Below, in pieces: positions 1 through 8,290 of a stretch of 64,000 nucleotides of DNA; position 1 is the stretch's first letter, and every line of letters begins with the position of its first letter. The translations under genes were made by a program, and so were the position numbers. Below the pieces are notes generated by a model that saw only the letters and a program-made list of their open reading frames with translations, was not told the DNA's origin and did not search any database. The stretch covers positions 105,417-169,416 of the forward strand of contig NZ_QEXM01000013.1 in assembly GCF_004127445.1 (NCBI RefSeq). The letters run 5' to 3'. The stretch comes from Streptomyces alfalfae (GTDB taxonomy: Bacteria; Actinomycetota; Actinomycetes; Streptomycetales; Streptomycetaceae).

Positions 1-110
1 GCCCGGTGCACGTACTCCCGGGGAACCGTGGTGGTGAGCCGCGGCAGGTCCTGTGGGGCCTGCGGTGCGGATGTGGCGGTGTGCCCTTGCTGGTGAACGA
101 GCAGGGTCAT
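1..110 (-). CDS. AfsA-like gamma-butyrolactone synthase, 5' part only (runs off the left edge)
   Basis: Reading the minus strand from the ATG at 110 gives about 36 residues before the window ends. They contain LTTTVPREYVHRA, identical to residues of the complete AfsA-like protein at 33628. Proteins of this family join a glycerol derivative (dihydroxyacetone phosphate in the known case) to a beta-keto acyl chain in butyrolactone signal synthesis. The start is supported by a purine-rich stretch before the ATG and by alignment with the other copy, which also begins a few residues before the conserved block. A receptor-type site (175-194) lies 65 nt upstream of the start. The identification rests on a short N-terminus, but the match is exact enough to be convincing. 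Confidence 0.82.
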   Translation of the reverse strand, partial: MTLLVHQQGHTATSAPQAPQDLPRLTTTVPREYVHR

Positions 111-174
111 GGGTTTCCCTCTTCCCGGCAGCAGTTCAACGATGGGTGAGCGTGGTGCGAAAGGGTGCCACAAA

Positions 175-194
175 ATATACGGGTCCACCGGTTT
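175..194 (-). promoter_or_regulatory. ARE-like receptor site, class C, before the left afsA-like gene
   Basis: On the minus strand the site reads AAACCGGTGGACCCGTATAT. It differs at three positions from the site in front of the right-hand afsA gene (33544-33563), and both end exactly 65 nt from the start codon. Such imperfect palindromes are the usual targets of ArpA/ScbR-type receptors. Binding is inferred. Confidence 0.7.
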
Positions 195-242
195 CTTTTC
201 CGACACATAAAGGTTGAACACTCGCCCCCGAACGCGCCGCGT

Positions 243-857
243 TCAGGAGCCCGCGGCGTCCAGGCCTCTGTGTCCGGCCGCGATCTGCGGGAGCACCAGG
301 GCCCAGAAGCGGGTCTGCATGCGCCGGGACACCCAGGCCGGGTCCCGCCGGCCGAGCATCTGGAATCCCACCGTGCACGCGAACACGGCCCGTGCCACCT
401 GGTCGGCCGGCAGCCCCTGCCGCAACTCCCCCGCCCGGTCCGCCCTGTCCAGCGTCGCAGTGATCCACCGGCCCAGAAAGGAGCTCACCTCCCCGATGCC
501 CCGGGGGCACCCGGGGTCGCCGTCGAGGTCGAACCCGGCCCGCAGGACCGCGTCCTCCCGCATGGCGAGGGTCAGCTCGTGACCGACGTCGACGAGCAGT
601 TGCAGCGCGTCACCGGAGCGCGTCCGCGTCTCGCAGCGCTGGACCACCTCGCGCAGCCGTTGCGCCGCGGCCGCCATGACCGCGGAGGCGAGCGCGGCCT
701 TGGTGGGGAAGTGGAAATGCAGCGCCCCGCTGGTGACGCCGGCCTGCCGGCTGATGTCGAGAAGCGAGGCCGGCGCATAGCCCTCGCGGCTGAAACCGTC
801 GGCCGCGGCGCCGAGCAACGCCTTGCGGGTGCGCACGGCACGTTCCTGCTTGACCAT
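243..857 (-). CDS. TetR-family butyrolactone receptor-like regulator (TetR1)
   Basis: A 204-residue protein from the ATG at 857, opening MVKQERAVRTR, the typical start of ArpA/ScbR-type receptors. The helix-turn-helix follows (SLLDISRQAGVTSGALHFHF) and then a C-terminal ligand domain. The reading frame extends further upstream, but this start matches family length and the paralogue TetR3 (27956-28561). In the family the protein represses target promoters until a butyrolactone binds. Its stop is 132 nt from the partial afsA-like gene on the same strand. A palindrome of the ACAAACCGC / GCGGTTT type lies 140 nt upstream (997-1018), suggesting autoregulation. Whether it is a true receptor or a pseudo-receptor responding to another ligand cannot be told from sequence. 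Confidence 0.88.
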   Translation of the reverse strand: MVKQERAVRTRKALLGAAADGFSREGYAPASLLDISRQAGVTSGALHFHFPTKAALASAVMAAAAQRLREVVQRCETRTRSGDALQLLVDVGHELTLAMREDAVLRAGFDLDGDPGCPRGIGEVSSFLGRWITATLDRADRAGELRQGLPADQVARAVFACTVGFQMLGRRDPAWVSRRMQTRFWALVLPQIAAGHRGLDAAGS

Positions 858-996
858 TTGGGCGCTCTCCCAAGCTCCGTGCCGCCCCATGGCCCCGTGC
901 GCCGCATGGCCCGTACGCCTCATGGATATGGCTTCGCCGGCGCAGCGGCTCCGTCCGGGAAGGGGAGAACTCGCCCGCCAATACGTACTCCACAGT

Positions 997-1018
997 ACAA
1001 ACCGCACCAGCGGTTTTC
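997..1018 (-). promoter_or_regulatory. ARE-like palindrome, class A, upstream of TetR1
   Basis: Arms ACAAACCGC and GCGGTTTTC are separated by four bases. The same palindrome (ACAAACCGC-N4-GCGGTTTGT) lies upstream of the paralogous TetR3 at 28678-28699. It falls in the gap between TetR1 and TetR2, so it probably controls TetR1 by autoregulation. Confidence 0.7.
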
Positions 1019-1064
1019 CATGCTGGGCCGGGGGGAGGGGGAAAGGGGATCCCGCGCGGACGCC

Positions 1065-1733
1065 CTACGCGGGGCGCCGGTGCGCCACGGCACGGGCCGC
1101 GAGCCTGGTCGCCTCGTGCACGCGGGCCCCCCGGTCCTCGGTGACGTCCAGTTCCACCAGGACGCCGGGGACGGCGATTCCGGCCAGCAGGACGCGGTAG
1201 AGGGCGACGACGCGGGCGTTGAGGTCCGTCCGCCCCGACAGGGCGTGGGACATGAGCTGCGTACCGGCGAACGCCCCGACGAACACGTCGGAGAGCTCGC
1301 GGGGATCGATGTGGGGCTGCAGCTCTCCGGCCGCCCTGGCCTGCACGAGCAGGCGCAGGCTCTCCTCGGCCCAGTCCTGGAACGGCACGCTGCGGTCCAG
1401 CTGGTCCTGCCCGACCCTTTCCAGAGCGAGCCGGACACCGCCGCGCAGCACCGGGTCGCGCACCATGAGGTGGGCGAGCAGCAGACCCTGGTCGACGGCC
1501 TCCTGGAGCTTGAGCCGCTGCGGCGGAACGGCCGGCACCCGGGCGTTCTCCTGCAGGACCTCGCGCGCGAGCTGCTCCTTGGAGGTGAAGTGGAAGTACA
1601 GCGCGCCCTTGGTGACTCCGGCGCGCCGCAGGATCTCCGACATGGTCGCGGCCTCGTACCCGAAGTCGTCGAAGAGTTGCGCCGCTGCCGTCAGGATCAC
1701 ACGTCGGGTACGGAGCGCCCGCTCCTGTTGCAC
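1065..1733 (-). CDS. TetR-family butyrolactone receptor-like regulator (TetR2)
   Basis: About 222 residues starting VQQERALRTRRVIL. The helix-turn-helix (TMSEILRRAGVTKGALYFHF) and the SKEQLA segment are the best-conserved part of the ScbR/ArpA family. No ATG fits: the frame before this point has GTG (1733) or TTG (1736), with AAGGAG about 8-11 nt upstream, so one of these two is the start. The protein is much closer to TetR4 (32562-33260) than to TetR1 or TetR3; both share QQERA at the N-terminus and the phrase VLQENA after the DNA-binding domain. A class B site (1777-1796) lies about 40 nt upstream of the start, and the same sequence precedes TetR4. Confidence 0.88.
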   Translation of the reverse strand: MQQERALRTRRVILTAAAQLFDDFGYEAATMSEILRRAGVTKGALYFHFTSKEQLAREVLQENARVPAVPPQRLKLQEAVDQGLLLAHLMVRDPVLRGGVRLALERVGQDQLDRSVPFQDWAEESLRLLVQARAAGELQPHIDPRELSDVFVGAFAGTQLMSHALSGRTDLNARVVALYRVLLAGIAVPGVLVELDVTEDRGARVHEATRLAARAVAHRRPA

Positions 1734-1776
1734 CAAGGCAAGCTCTCCTTCGTGGAAGCCCCCGTCTTCACCAAAC

Positions 1777-1796
1777 AAACCGTCAAGTTCGTATGC
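1777..1796 (-). promoter_or_regulatory. ARE-like site, class B, upstream of TetR2
   Basis: The plus strand reads AAACCGTCAAGTTCGTATGC. It matches 17 of 20 positions of the site before TetR4 at 33310-33329 (AAACCGGCAGGTCCGTATGC), and both are followed by TA. The position 41-44 nt before the start codon suggests autorepression. Confidence 0.68.
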
Positions 1797-1856
1797 TAAC
1801 AGCCTCTGTGTACCGTCGTGGGCGATTGGGCGGCAGCGTGCCGGAACCGGGCCGGC

Positions 1857-2909
1857 TCACACCGCCCGGCCGTCGCGCACGGCGCCGCCGTGTTCGAGCC
1901 CGTCGGCGAAGCTGAGCCACCGCTCCCCGCAGCGCCGGGCGGCGCGGGCGATGTCGGCGTGCCGGTGTTCGGGGACCGCGCTCATCAGCCAGCGCCACTT
2001 CTCGTCGTCGAGCACGTTGCTCGACAGGAGCTGCAGGAGCGTCCTGCCCGCCTCGGAGAAGCGCAGGGAGGGGTCCTTGCGGAGGTTGGCGAACCGGTCC
2101 GTGTCGGAGACGCCGGCGCTCTCCAGCCGCGCACGGCCGGCGCGCCCGGCCGTGTCCGCCTCCACCCGTCCGCGCGCGGCGCGCCGGTCCCCGAGCACGA
2201 CGTCCTTGGCGACGTCGCGGAGTCTCGGCGGGACGGGGTCCTTGCCGTCCCGGACGCGCAGCCGCACGTCCCGCGCGGTCGCCAGCGCGATGCCCGCCTC
2301 GTGGGCGATCTCGCGCAGCGAGGCGTTCGGGCGCTCGGCGATGATCTGGCCCGCGCGCCGGCGGCCGACGGCGCTGTTGACCGGGCGTGAGCGGCCGTCG
2401 CGTCCGGTGCGCGCGTTCAATTGAACGCCTTGGCCGGTTGAACGCCTGCGCAAGGCGGCGACCGTGGTCGGCGAGAGCCCGGTCACCTCCGCGATGCGCC
2501 GGTCCGACCAGCAGGCGTGGCTGCCGATGATGCGCTCGGCGGCCGCCGTCCTGTCCCTGCGCGACAGGGGCATGCCGTGTTCGGCGTTGAGCCGGACGGC
2601 CAGGACGAAGGCGTCCTCTGTCGAGCCCTCCACATAGCGGACCTCGATGTGGTCCTCGCCGCGCTGCACGGCCGCCCTGAGCCGGTGCAGGCCGTCGACG
2701 AGGCGCATGGTCGGGCGGTGGACCACCACGGGCGGCAGCGGCTTCTCCGTCTGCGCCAGCAGGTCGACGTGTTCCGCGTCCTCCCCCGCGACGCGCGGCG
2801 AGTCCGAGGTGACCAGGGCCGCGATGGGCACCCGTTCCGTCATCGGCGGACGCGTGGCACCAGACGCTGGTGACGCGGGCTGGGCTGCTGCCGTCAACAC
2901 GTCGAGCAT
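1857..2909 (-). CDS. StrR-like pathway activator (ParB-type N domain plus helix-turn-helix)
   Basis: A 350-residue protein, the same size as StrR of streptomycin biosynthesis. The N-terminal 110 residues form a ParB/Srx-like domain (VDLLAQTEKPLPPVVV, then LVDGLHRLRAA). A helix-turn-helix follows (WSDRRIAEVTGLSPTTVAALRR), and a second possible one is around ASLREIAHEAGIALATARDV. The ATG at 2909 is chosen because AGGAGG sits 5-6 nt before it; the frame continues upstream without such a signal. StrR-type proteins activate antibiotic operons by binding GTTCRACTG-N11-CAGTYGAAC. Three very similar boxes occur here: inside this gene, upstream of SARP1 and upstream of the carboxylase operon. An ARE-like sequence just upstream (2965-2992) would place it under receptor control, as in the A-factor cascade. 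Homology to the ParB superfamily is firm; the StrR-like role rests on length, context and boxes. Confidence 0.8.
   Translation of the reverse strand: MLDVLTAAAQPASPASGATRPPMTERVPIAALVTSDSPRVAGEDAEHVDLLAQTEKPLPPVVVHRPTMRLVDGLHRLRAAVQRGEDHIEVRYVEGSTEDAFVLAVRLNAEHGMPLSRRDRTAAAERIIGSHACWSDRRIAEVTGLSPTTVAALRRRSTGQGVQLNARTGRDGRSRPVNSAVGRRRAGQIIAERPNASLREIAHEAGIALATARDVRLRVRDGKDPVPPRLRDVAKDVVLGDRRAARGRVEADTAGRAGRARLESAGVSDTDRFANLRKDPSLRFSEAGRTLLQLLSSNVLDDEKWRWLMSAVPEHRHADIARAARRCGERWLSFADGLEHGGAVRDGRAV
2415..2443. promoter_or_regulatory. StrR-type box inside the strR-like gene
   Basis: The sequence is GTTCAATTG, eleven bases, then CGGTTGAAC, which is the StrR half-site pair with the canonical 11-base spacing. 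It overlaps the perfect palindrome GCGTTCAATTGAACGC (2413-2428). It lies inside codons of the strR-like gene, so any function would be intragenic autoregulation. Confidence 0.55.
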
Positions 2910-2964
2910 GAGCGCCTCCTGGGGCATCTCCAGTTCCGGATTCACGGAGCAAGACGATACCCAC

Positions 2965-2992
2965 AAAGAAACCGACCGCCCTGTTTATACTA
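2965..2992 (-). promoter_or_regulatory. ARE-like sequence in the strR-like promoter region
   Basis: The plus strand holds AAACCGACC followed by CTGTTTATACTAG. The AAACCG half resembles the class A-C receptor sites; the other half is weaker. It lies about 60 nt upstream of the strR-like start codon, where an ArpA-type receptor would act in an A-factor-like cascade. Assignment is by resemblance only. Confidence 0.42.
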
Positions 2993-3046
2993 GTCGGGCT
3001 CAAGTGGCGCTGGAGCGGAATTCGTCCATGTGGTCTTATGGCCTGG

Positions 3047-4669
3047 TCACGACGTTTCGATGACGTGGAATTGGCCCGTGGGCACACCGTCCGCGGCCTC
3101 TGCCGGCCCGAACCGGGTGCGGAGGGCCGGGTGCTGTTCGAGCAGAGCGCCCAGCGGCGCGCCGGGGTTGGCCGCCAGCCACTGGGCGACGACGCGCAGC
3201 GGCAGCGGGAGCCCGCCGCACAGCGCCACCAGCCGCTCGGCGGCCGGACCGCGCTCGTCCAGCCGCCGCCCGCTGAGCATCGCCAGCAGACGTGTCCCCT
3301 CCCTGGCCGTCAGCGGCCCGACCGTTTCCAGGCGCGCCCCGTCGCGCGCCGCGAGCTCGCCGAGGTATCGCCGGCTCGTCGCGAGGACGCCGGAGGGCCC
3401 CCGCGGGATGAGCGGGCGCACCTGCTCGGCGCTGTGCGCGTCGTCCAGCACCACCAGTACCCGCCGCCCGCGCAGCAGGCTCCGGTAGAGGGCCGTCCGG
3501 GCGGCCGAGTCCGCGGGCACCCGTGCGCCGTCCACGCCGAGGCCGCCCAGGAGCTGTTCCAGTGCGTGGGCGGCGCTCGCCGGGCCCCGTTCCGGGTCGG
3601 CGCCGCGCAGGTCGGCGTACAACTGGCCGTCGGGGAAGCGGTCGACGAGGCGGTGGGCGAGCTGCAGCACGAGCGCCGTCTTGCCCACGCCCGCCGTGCC
3701 GCCGACCACGACGACGGGCGTCGTCGGGCCGCCGCGGGCGCTCTCACCGCGCATCACCTCCTCCAGCCGGGCCAGTTCCTCGGTCCGGCCCACGAAATCG
3801 CGGCCCACGGGCGGCAGCCGGACCGGTCCCGGCGTGCCCGGCGGCAGGCCGCCGGGGTACACCGGGAGCGGTGAGCCGGCGCCGGGGGCCAGAAGTTCCG
3901 GATGGCCGGTCAGGATGTGCTCATGGAGCGTGCGCAGGTCGGCACCGGGCTCTATGCCGAGTTCCCTGGCCAGCAGGTCGCGGGTCTCCTCGTACAGCCA
4001 CAGGGCGTGGGCCCGGCGTCCGCTGCGGTAGAGCGCGAGGATCAGCAGCCAGCGCAGCTTCTCGCGCAGCGGCTCCTCGGAGACCGCTGCCGGCAGTTCG
4101 GTGACCAGCTCGGCGTGGTGGCCCGCCGCCAGCATGTCAGCGGCCCACTCCTCCACCACCGTCAGCCGCAGATCCCGCAGCCGGTCGCGCTCCATCGTGG
4201 CGAAGGGGCCGGGGACCGCGGACAGCGCCTCGCCGCGCCAGTACGACAGGGCCTGCCCGTACAGCCGCAGCGCGGCGCCGGCCTCACCCTGGCCCCGTGA
4301 CCTGCGCGCGGCGTGCAGAGCCCGGTGGAAGAGCGTGACGTCGACGTCCGCGGGGTCCACCCGCAGGCAGTACCCGCCGGACTCGGAGGTGAGCACCGCG
4401 CCGGAGGACCGGCCGGCCCGGCCGGGCTCCAGCGCGCGGCGCAGCCCGGCCACATAGGTGTGCACACCGTTCACGGCCGTCCGCGGGACGTCGCTGCCCC
4501 ACACCGCGTCCACGATGTTCTCCACGCCCATGACGTCGCCCGGCCTGCTCGCCAGCAGGCTGAGCACCGCCCGCTGCTTGGGCGGGCCGAGCGCGGTCTC
4601 CGCCCCGTCGCGCCAGGCGCGCACCGGTCCGAGGAGCTGAATGCGCAGGACCGCTCCCGTGGTCGCCAT
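3047..4669 (-). CDS. SARP-family activator with NB-ARC ATPase domain (AfsR-like, without TPR tail)
   Basis: A 540-residue protein. Residues 1-100 are the OmpR-like winged helix of SARPs (ALGPPKQRAVLSLLA, VENIVDAVWG, VNGVHTYVAGLRRAL). Residues 100-255 form the bacterial transcriptional activation domain. From about 285 comes an NB-ARC domain with Walker A GGTAGVGKTAL and Walker B RVLVVLDD. AfsR itself continues into a long TPR region; this protein stops soon after the ATPase domain, an intermediate architecture seen in other cluster activators. Known SARPs recruit RNA polymerase to direct heptamer repeats. The ATG at 4669 is preceded by GGAGG. The 443-base gap upstream contains no gene but carries a StrR-type box at 4985-5014, suggesting that the StrR-like activator drives this gene. 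Confidence 0.88.
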   Translation of the reverse strand: MATTGAVLRIQLLGPVRAWRDGAETALGPPKQRAVLSLLASRPGDVMGVENIVDAVWGSDVPRTAVNGVHTYVAGLRRALEPGRAGRSSGAVLTSESGGYCLRVDPADVDVTLFHRALHAARRSRGQGEAGAALRLYGQALSYWRGEALSAVPGPFATMERDRLRDLRLTVVEEWAADMLAAGHHAELVTELPAAVSEEPLREKLRWLLILALYRSGRRAHALWLYEETRDLLARELGIEPGADLRTLHEHILTGHPELLAPGAGSPLPVYPGGLPPGTPGPVRLPPVGRDFVGRTEELARLEEVMRGESARGGPTTPVVVVGGTAGVGKTALVLQLAHRLVDRFPDGQLYADLRGADPERGPASAAHALEQLLGGLGVDGARVPADSAARTALYRSLLRGRRVLVVLDDAHSAEQVRPLIPRGPSGVLATSRRYLGELAARDGARLETVGPLTAREGTRLLAMLSGRRLDERGPAAERLVALCGGLPLPLRVVAQWLAANPGAPLGALLEQHPALRTRFGPAEAADGVPTGQFHVIETS

Positions 4670-4984
4670 GGATCACCACCTCCTGAAGGACGTGACGGAC
4701 GTGACGGTTCGTCGATGGGCTCTCCTCGGCGACGAGGTGGCCTGGGCGCACGCGCGGTCATGCCGGTCGGGCGCCCGGCGAAGGGCCGGGCAGCCGTGCG
4801 GCGCGATTCGCCGGGGCGCGGTGAATACGGGAGAAGACGCCCTGGGGCGCGCACGCCTTTCGAACCGCACGCAGCGTTTTACGACATGGGTGGCCGGCGC
4901 ACATCCCGGCGAAGTCTGCACCCATTAGACACACACCCGTGACGGCTTCTCCAGCCCCGTCGCACCGGCCATGCGGAGGCAGAC

Positions 4985-5014
4985 GTTCAACTGCTTGTCG
5001 CTGAATGGTTGAAC
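4985..5014. promoter_or_regulatory. StrR-type box in the gene-free stretch 4670-5112
   Basis: GTTCAACTG and TGGTTGAAC face each other with 12 bases between them; StrR's known site has 11. It lies about 316 nt upstream of SARP1 and just beyond the response-regulator stop. Nothing else recognisable occurs in 4670-5112. Confidence 0.6.
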
Positions 5015-5112
5015 GCCCGCGAAGGATTGGTTGAAGCGCATACGGAGTTGTCAGCGGCTCCCGGACCGTGTTCCCTTCCCGGGTATCCGATGCCGGCCAC
5101 AGCGACGGCCTT

Positions 5113-5715
5113 TCAGATCCAGCGCGAGTCCCGCGCGAGGCGCAGTGCGTCAATGCGGTTGCGTGCGCCCAGTTTTGTCACCATGGAGGAGAGGTAGTTG
5201 CGCACGGTGCCCTGGGAGAGGTGCATCCGGGCCGCTATCTCGGGGACCGTGTCGCCCCGGGCGACGTGTTCGAGCACGGAGAATTCGCGCGGGCTGAGCG
5301 GGCAGTCGCTGTTGTTCAGCGCCGCCACGGTCAGCTCCGGGTCGAAGACCCTCTCCCCCTGGTGCACACGGTGGATGGCCTCGACGAACTGGCGGGGTGA
5401 CACGCTGCGCTCCACGATGCCGGCGATGCCGCCCGCGAACGCCTGGCGCACCACCGATCGCGTCACCGCGGTGGCCAGCAGCATGCTGCGGCAGCCGAGT
5501 TCGGCGATTTTCTCGGCGACGGAGATCGCGTCGCCGTCCTCACCCTCGAAGCTGATGACCGCCACATCGGGCCGGTACGTCTCGGCGGACCGCAGCGCCG
5601 CATAGTTGCATTCCACGGGGCCGACGACGCGGACTTCCTCGTGCCGTTCGAGAAGTGCGGCCAGTGCGAAGCCGGACAGATGCAGGTCATCAGAGACCAG
5701 GACATCGATTCCCAT
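5113..5715 (-). CDS. Orphan atypical response regulator, NarL/LuxR type
   Basis: A 200-residue protein with an N-terminal receiver-like domain (VLVSDDLHLSGFALAALLE) and a C-terminal LuxR helix-turn-helix (LSPREFSVLEHVARGDTVPEIAARMHLSQGTVRNYLSSMV, read in parts). The acidic pair near residue 9 is present. At the usual phosphoacceptor position the sequence is DVAVISFEG, with Ser where active receivers have Asp. The conserved Lys after strand 5 is also absent (ERSVSP). No histidine kinase gene is near. Such phosphorylation-independent regulators (RedZ and JadR1 are known cases) often control antibiotic genes and can bind the end product. The ATG at 5715 follows a G-rich stretch. The target is unknown. 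Confidence 0.82.
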   Translation of the reverse strand: MGIDVLVSDDLHLSGFALAALLERHEEVRVVGPVECNYAALRSAETYRPDVAVISFEGEDGDAISVAEKIAELGCRSMLLATAVTRSVVRQAFAGGIAGIVERSVSPRQFVEAIHRVHQGERVFDPELTVAALNNSDCPLSPREFSVLEHVARGDTVPEIAARMHLSQGTVRNYLSSMVTKLGARNRIDALRLARDSRWI

Positions 5716-5902
5716 GCATGCCCCCTGAGTAGTTCCTCGGACAACTCGTCATTGTGGGCAGGGCGACTGGGCGAACTCTGTATGCCGTCTGTAGAAGCAA
5801 CTGGATTCCCGTCGCGCGGCGCGTGACCGCGTCGCGGGAAGGGACCGTGTCCGTTCGCGGTGCGGGAGCGGGCCCTGGAAGTCGGTGGCACACGAAAATG
5901 CG

Positions 5903-5945
5903 GCCTCTGTGGAGCGGGGGGGAGGAAAACCCGCTCCACGGAGGC
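5903..5945 (-). terminator. Hairpin downstream of the DHA2 exporter gene
   Basis: GTGGAGCGGG and CCCGCTCCAC pair over 10 bp, and the outer GCCTC/GAGGC add five more. It begins about 70 nt after the exporter stop codon and separates it from the response regulator. No clear U-tract. The rest of the roughly 300-base gap (5716-6016) holds nothing else recognisable. Confidence 0.6.
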
Positions 5946-6016
5946 CGCTTCGGCGATGCTTCAGAGAAAACACCGGGCGAGTGCCGCGATCCGGGCCCGC
6001 CGCGCGAGCCGCCACG

Positions 6017-7465
6017 TCACGGCTTGGGGGCTTCCTCGGTGACGGCCCGCTCGGGCCGGGGCAGAACGAGGACCACGATGAGGACGGCGCAGACGAGGAG
6101 TCCGGCGCCGGCGAGCATACCGAGCGCGTACCCGTCGGTGAGGGTGCCGGGTGTGATCGTCTCCCCGGTGCGGTCGTTGGCGGCGGTTCCCAGGGCGGCG
6201 AGGCCGAGCGCGGCGCCGATCTGGCGCGTGCTGTTGAGCACGCCGGACGCGGCGCCCGCCTCGTGGGGCGCGACGCCGCCGGTGGCGATGGAGACGGTCG
6301 GCGCGAGGCAGAGCCCGATGCCGACGCTGGCGACGACCGACGGGCCGAGGGCGTCGACCAGGAACGAGCCGTCGGCGCGGATGAGGCCGAACCAGGCGAA
6401 GCCGGCCGCGGCGAGCGTGCCGCCGGTGATCAGGACGTGCCGGGGGGCGAACTTGTAGCCCAGCCGGACGGCGAGGGTGGAGCCGATGATGACGCCCAGC
6501 GTGAACGGCAGGAACTCCACGCCGGTGCGGGCGGGGCTGCTGTCGAGCACCCGCTGGAGGTAGAGGGAGACGAAGTACAGCAGGGAGGCCATGGCGCCGC
6601 CGAACAGGAGCGCGAAGAGGTTGGCGCCCGCGAGCGAGCGGTTGGCCAGCAGGCCGAGGCGGATCAGGGGGTCGCGCTTGGTGGTCCGCTCGACCTGGAC
6701 GAACGCGGCCAGCAGGACGACGGCGACCGCCAGAGTGGTCAAGGTGGCCGTGGAGGTCCACGGGTGCTGTTCGGTGCGCACCACGCCGAACACCAGCAGG
6801 GCCGCGCCGGCCGTGGCGAGCACGGCGCCCAGGACGTCCGGGCGGCCTCGGCGCGTCGAGGGGCCGTCCTGGGCGATGCCGCGCCAGGCCAGGGCCAGCG
6901 CCAGGGCGGCCATCGGCAGGTTGATGTACATCACCCACTGCCAGCCCGCGTACTGGGTGAGGAGGCCGCCGGCCAGAACGCCGGCGGCGCCGCCCGCGGC
7001 GTTCACCCCGCTCCAGATGCCGAAGGCCCGCACCCGTTCCTTGCCGCCGGGGAAGGTGGAGGCGAGCAGGGCCAGCGCGGCCGGCGCCAGCGCGGCGGCG
7101 CCGACGCCCTGGGCGGCACGGGCGGCCACCAGTTGCCCCGGCGCCTGTGCGAGGCCGCCGACGAGCGAGGCCAGCCCGAACAGGCCGAGCCCGGTCAGCA
7201 TCACGCGCTTGTGCCCGTACCGGTCGGCGATCTTGCCGCCCAGCAGGAGCAGGCCGCCGAAGGTGAGGGCGTAGGCGTGGATCACCCACGTCAGGCCCAC
7301 CTCGCTGAAGCCGAGCCCGCTGCCGATGCGGGGAAGCCCGACGTTCACCACCGTCAGGTCCAGCGACACCATGAACTGCACCACGGAGACCGCGGCGAGG
7401 GTGGTGCCGGGCCGGGCGCCGCTCGCGGCGAGTGTCTTCTGACTCGTGAATTGCGTGCTTGCCAC
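6017..7465 (-). CDS. DHA2-family (EmrB/QacA-type) drug exporter of the MFS
   Basis: A 482-residue, very hydrophobic protein with about 14 membrane spans. Motif A is readable as GGKIADRYGHKRV after the second span. Opening text SVVQFMVSLDLTVVNVGLP matches the first span of QacA/EmrB proteins with its conserved membrane Asp. These proton antiporters expel antibiotics or hydrophobic compounds. It is transcribed away from a TetR repressor gene (7596-8288), and the spacer carries two GACCGG palindromes, the usual arrangement of a ligand-inducible exporter. Location inside the cluster suggests export of, or resistance to, the product. Substrate is not predictable. Confidence 0.9.
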   Translation of the reverse strand: MASTQFTSQKTLAASGARPGTTLAAVSVVQFMVSLDLTVVNVGLPRIGSGLGFSEVGLTWVIHAYALTFGGLLLLGGKIADRYGHKRVMLTGLGLFGLASLVGGLAQAPGQLVAARAAQGVGAAALAPAALALLASTFPGGKERVRAFGIWSGVNAAGGAAGVLAGGLLTQYAGWQWVMYINLPMAALALALAWRGIAQDGPSTRRGRPDVLGAVLATAGAALLVFGVVRTEQHPWTSTATLTTLAVAVVLLAAFVQVERTTKRDPLIRLGLLANRSLAGANLFALLFGGAMASLLYFVSLYLQRVLDSSPARTGVEFLPFTLGVIIGSTLAVRLGYKFAPRHVLITGGTLAAAGFAWFGLIRADGSFLVDALGPSVVASVGIGLCLAPTVSIATGGVAPHEAGAASGVLNSTRQIGAALGLAALGTAANDRTGETITPGTLTDGYALGMLAGAGLLVCAVLIVVLVLPRPERAVTEEAPKP

Positions 7466-7489
7466 CGCACCCAGCCTCTCTGCGTCTGC

Positions 7490-7561
7490 CGACCGGTCGA
7501 ATTTCCGGACAGTGCTCAGAAATTAGCAGCGCAGGCGGTGAGGTGTCGACCGGACCGGTCG
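7490..7561. promoter_or_regulatory. Divergent promoter region with two TetR operator palindromes
   Basis: CGACCGGTCG at 7490-7499 is a perfect 10-bp palindrome. CGACCGG-A-CCGGTCG at 7547-7561 is the same sequence with one extra central base. Both lie between the exporter and its TetR regulator. A third CGACCGGTCG lies at 8319-8328, just beyond the TetR stop and beside a StrR-type box. Confidence 0.65.
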
Positions 7562-7595
7562 CACACCGGCTCTCACCAGGGGGCATGATGGGGCG

Positions 7596-8288
7596 ATGCC
7601 CCGATCGAACACATCGCGTCGGCCTGTCGGACGACCTCCGGTGACCTCCCGCAAGCAGATCCTGGCCGCGGCCCGCGTGCTCATCGACGAGCACGGCTGG
7701 GAGAAGCTCACGATCCGCCGGCTCGCGGCGGAGATGGGCCTCGGATCGACGACCCTGTACACACATGTGCCGGGCAAGGAAGACCTGCTGTTCCTGCTGA
7801 TCCACGAGTACGCGGAGCAGATCCCGCACCCCGAGCTGCCGAGCAGGCCGCAGGACCGGATCGTCGCGGCCGCCGTCGCGATCCACGACGGCCTCGCGGC
7901 GTGGCCCTGGGCGGCGGAGGTCCTCACCACGGACGGGTTCATCGCCCGGCTCGGCGACTCGTTCCTGTCGCTGGTGGAGACGATCCTGGCCGGGGTCGTC
8001 GACGCCGGCCGCACGCCGGACGACTCCGTCCGGATCTTCCGCAGCATCTGGTACTACACGGTCGGCGAGATCCTGGTGCGCACCCACACCCGCCACCGCG
8101 AGATGGACGAGCGCGACCCCGCCCGCCTCAACGCCTACTTCGGCAACGCCGACGGCGGCCAGGCCCGCCTCCCGCACCTGGCCGCCGTCGCCGACCGGTG
8201 GGGAGCGCTGGCCGGGCAGGACACCTTCGCCCAGGGGCTGCGCGCGTTCGTCGACGGCCTGCTCGCCCATCCCCCGCAACCGGCCTGA
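7596..8288 (+). CDS. TetR-family repressor of the adjacent exporter
   Basis: A 230-residue protein with an N-terminal helix-turn-helix (LTIRRLAAEMGLGSTTLYTH) and a C-terminal half of the TetR_C type found in regulators of drug efflux. It is unlike the butyrolactone-receptor group, which carry FHF after the recognition helix, so it is a local regulator. It diverges from the DHA2 exporter, with two GACCGG palindromes between them. In this family the exported drug usually lifts repression. A strongly basic N-terminal stretch precedes the DNA-binding domain. Confidence 0.87.
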   Translation: MPRSNTSRRPVGRPPVTSRKQILAAARVLIDEHGWEKLTIRRLAAEMGLGSTTLYTHVPGKEDLLFLLIHEYAEQIPHPELPSRPQDRIVAAAVAIHDGLAAWPWAAEVLTTDGFIARLGDSFLSLVETILAGVVDAGRTPDDSVRIFRSIWYYTVGEILVRTHTRHREMDERDPARLNAYFGNADGGQARLPHLAAVADRWGALAGQDTFAQGLRAFVDGLLAHPPQPA

Positions 8289-8290
8289 TC

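Noticed and set aside
1857..2909. Plasmid partition protein ParB
   Set aside because: No ParA gene or parS-like cluster is adjacent, the length equals StrR, and StrR-type boxes are present in the cluster.
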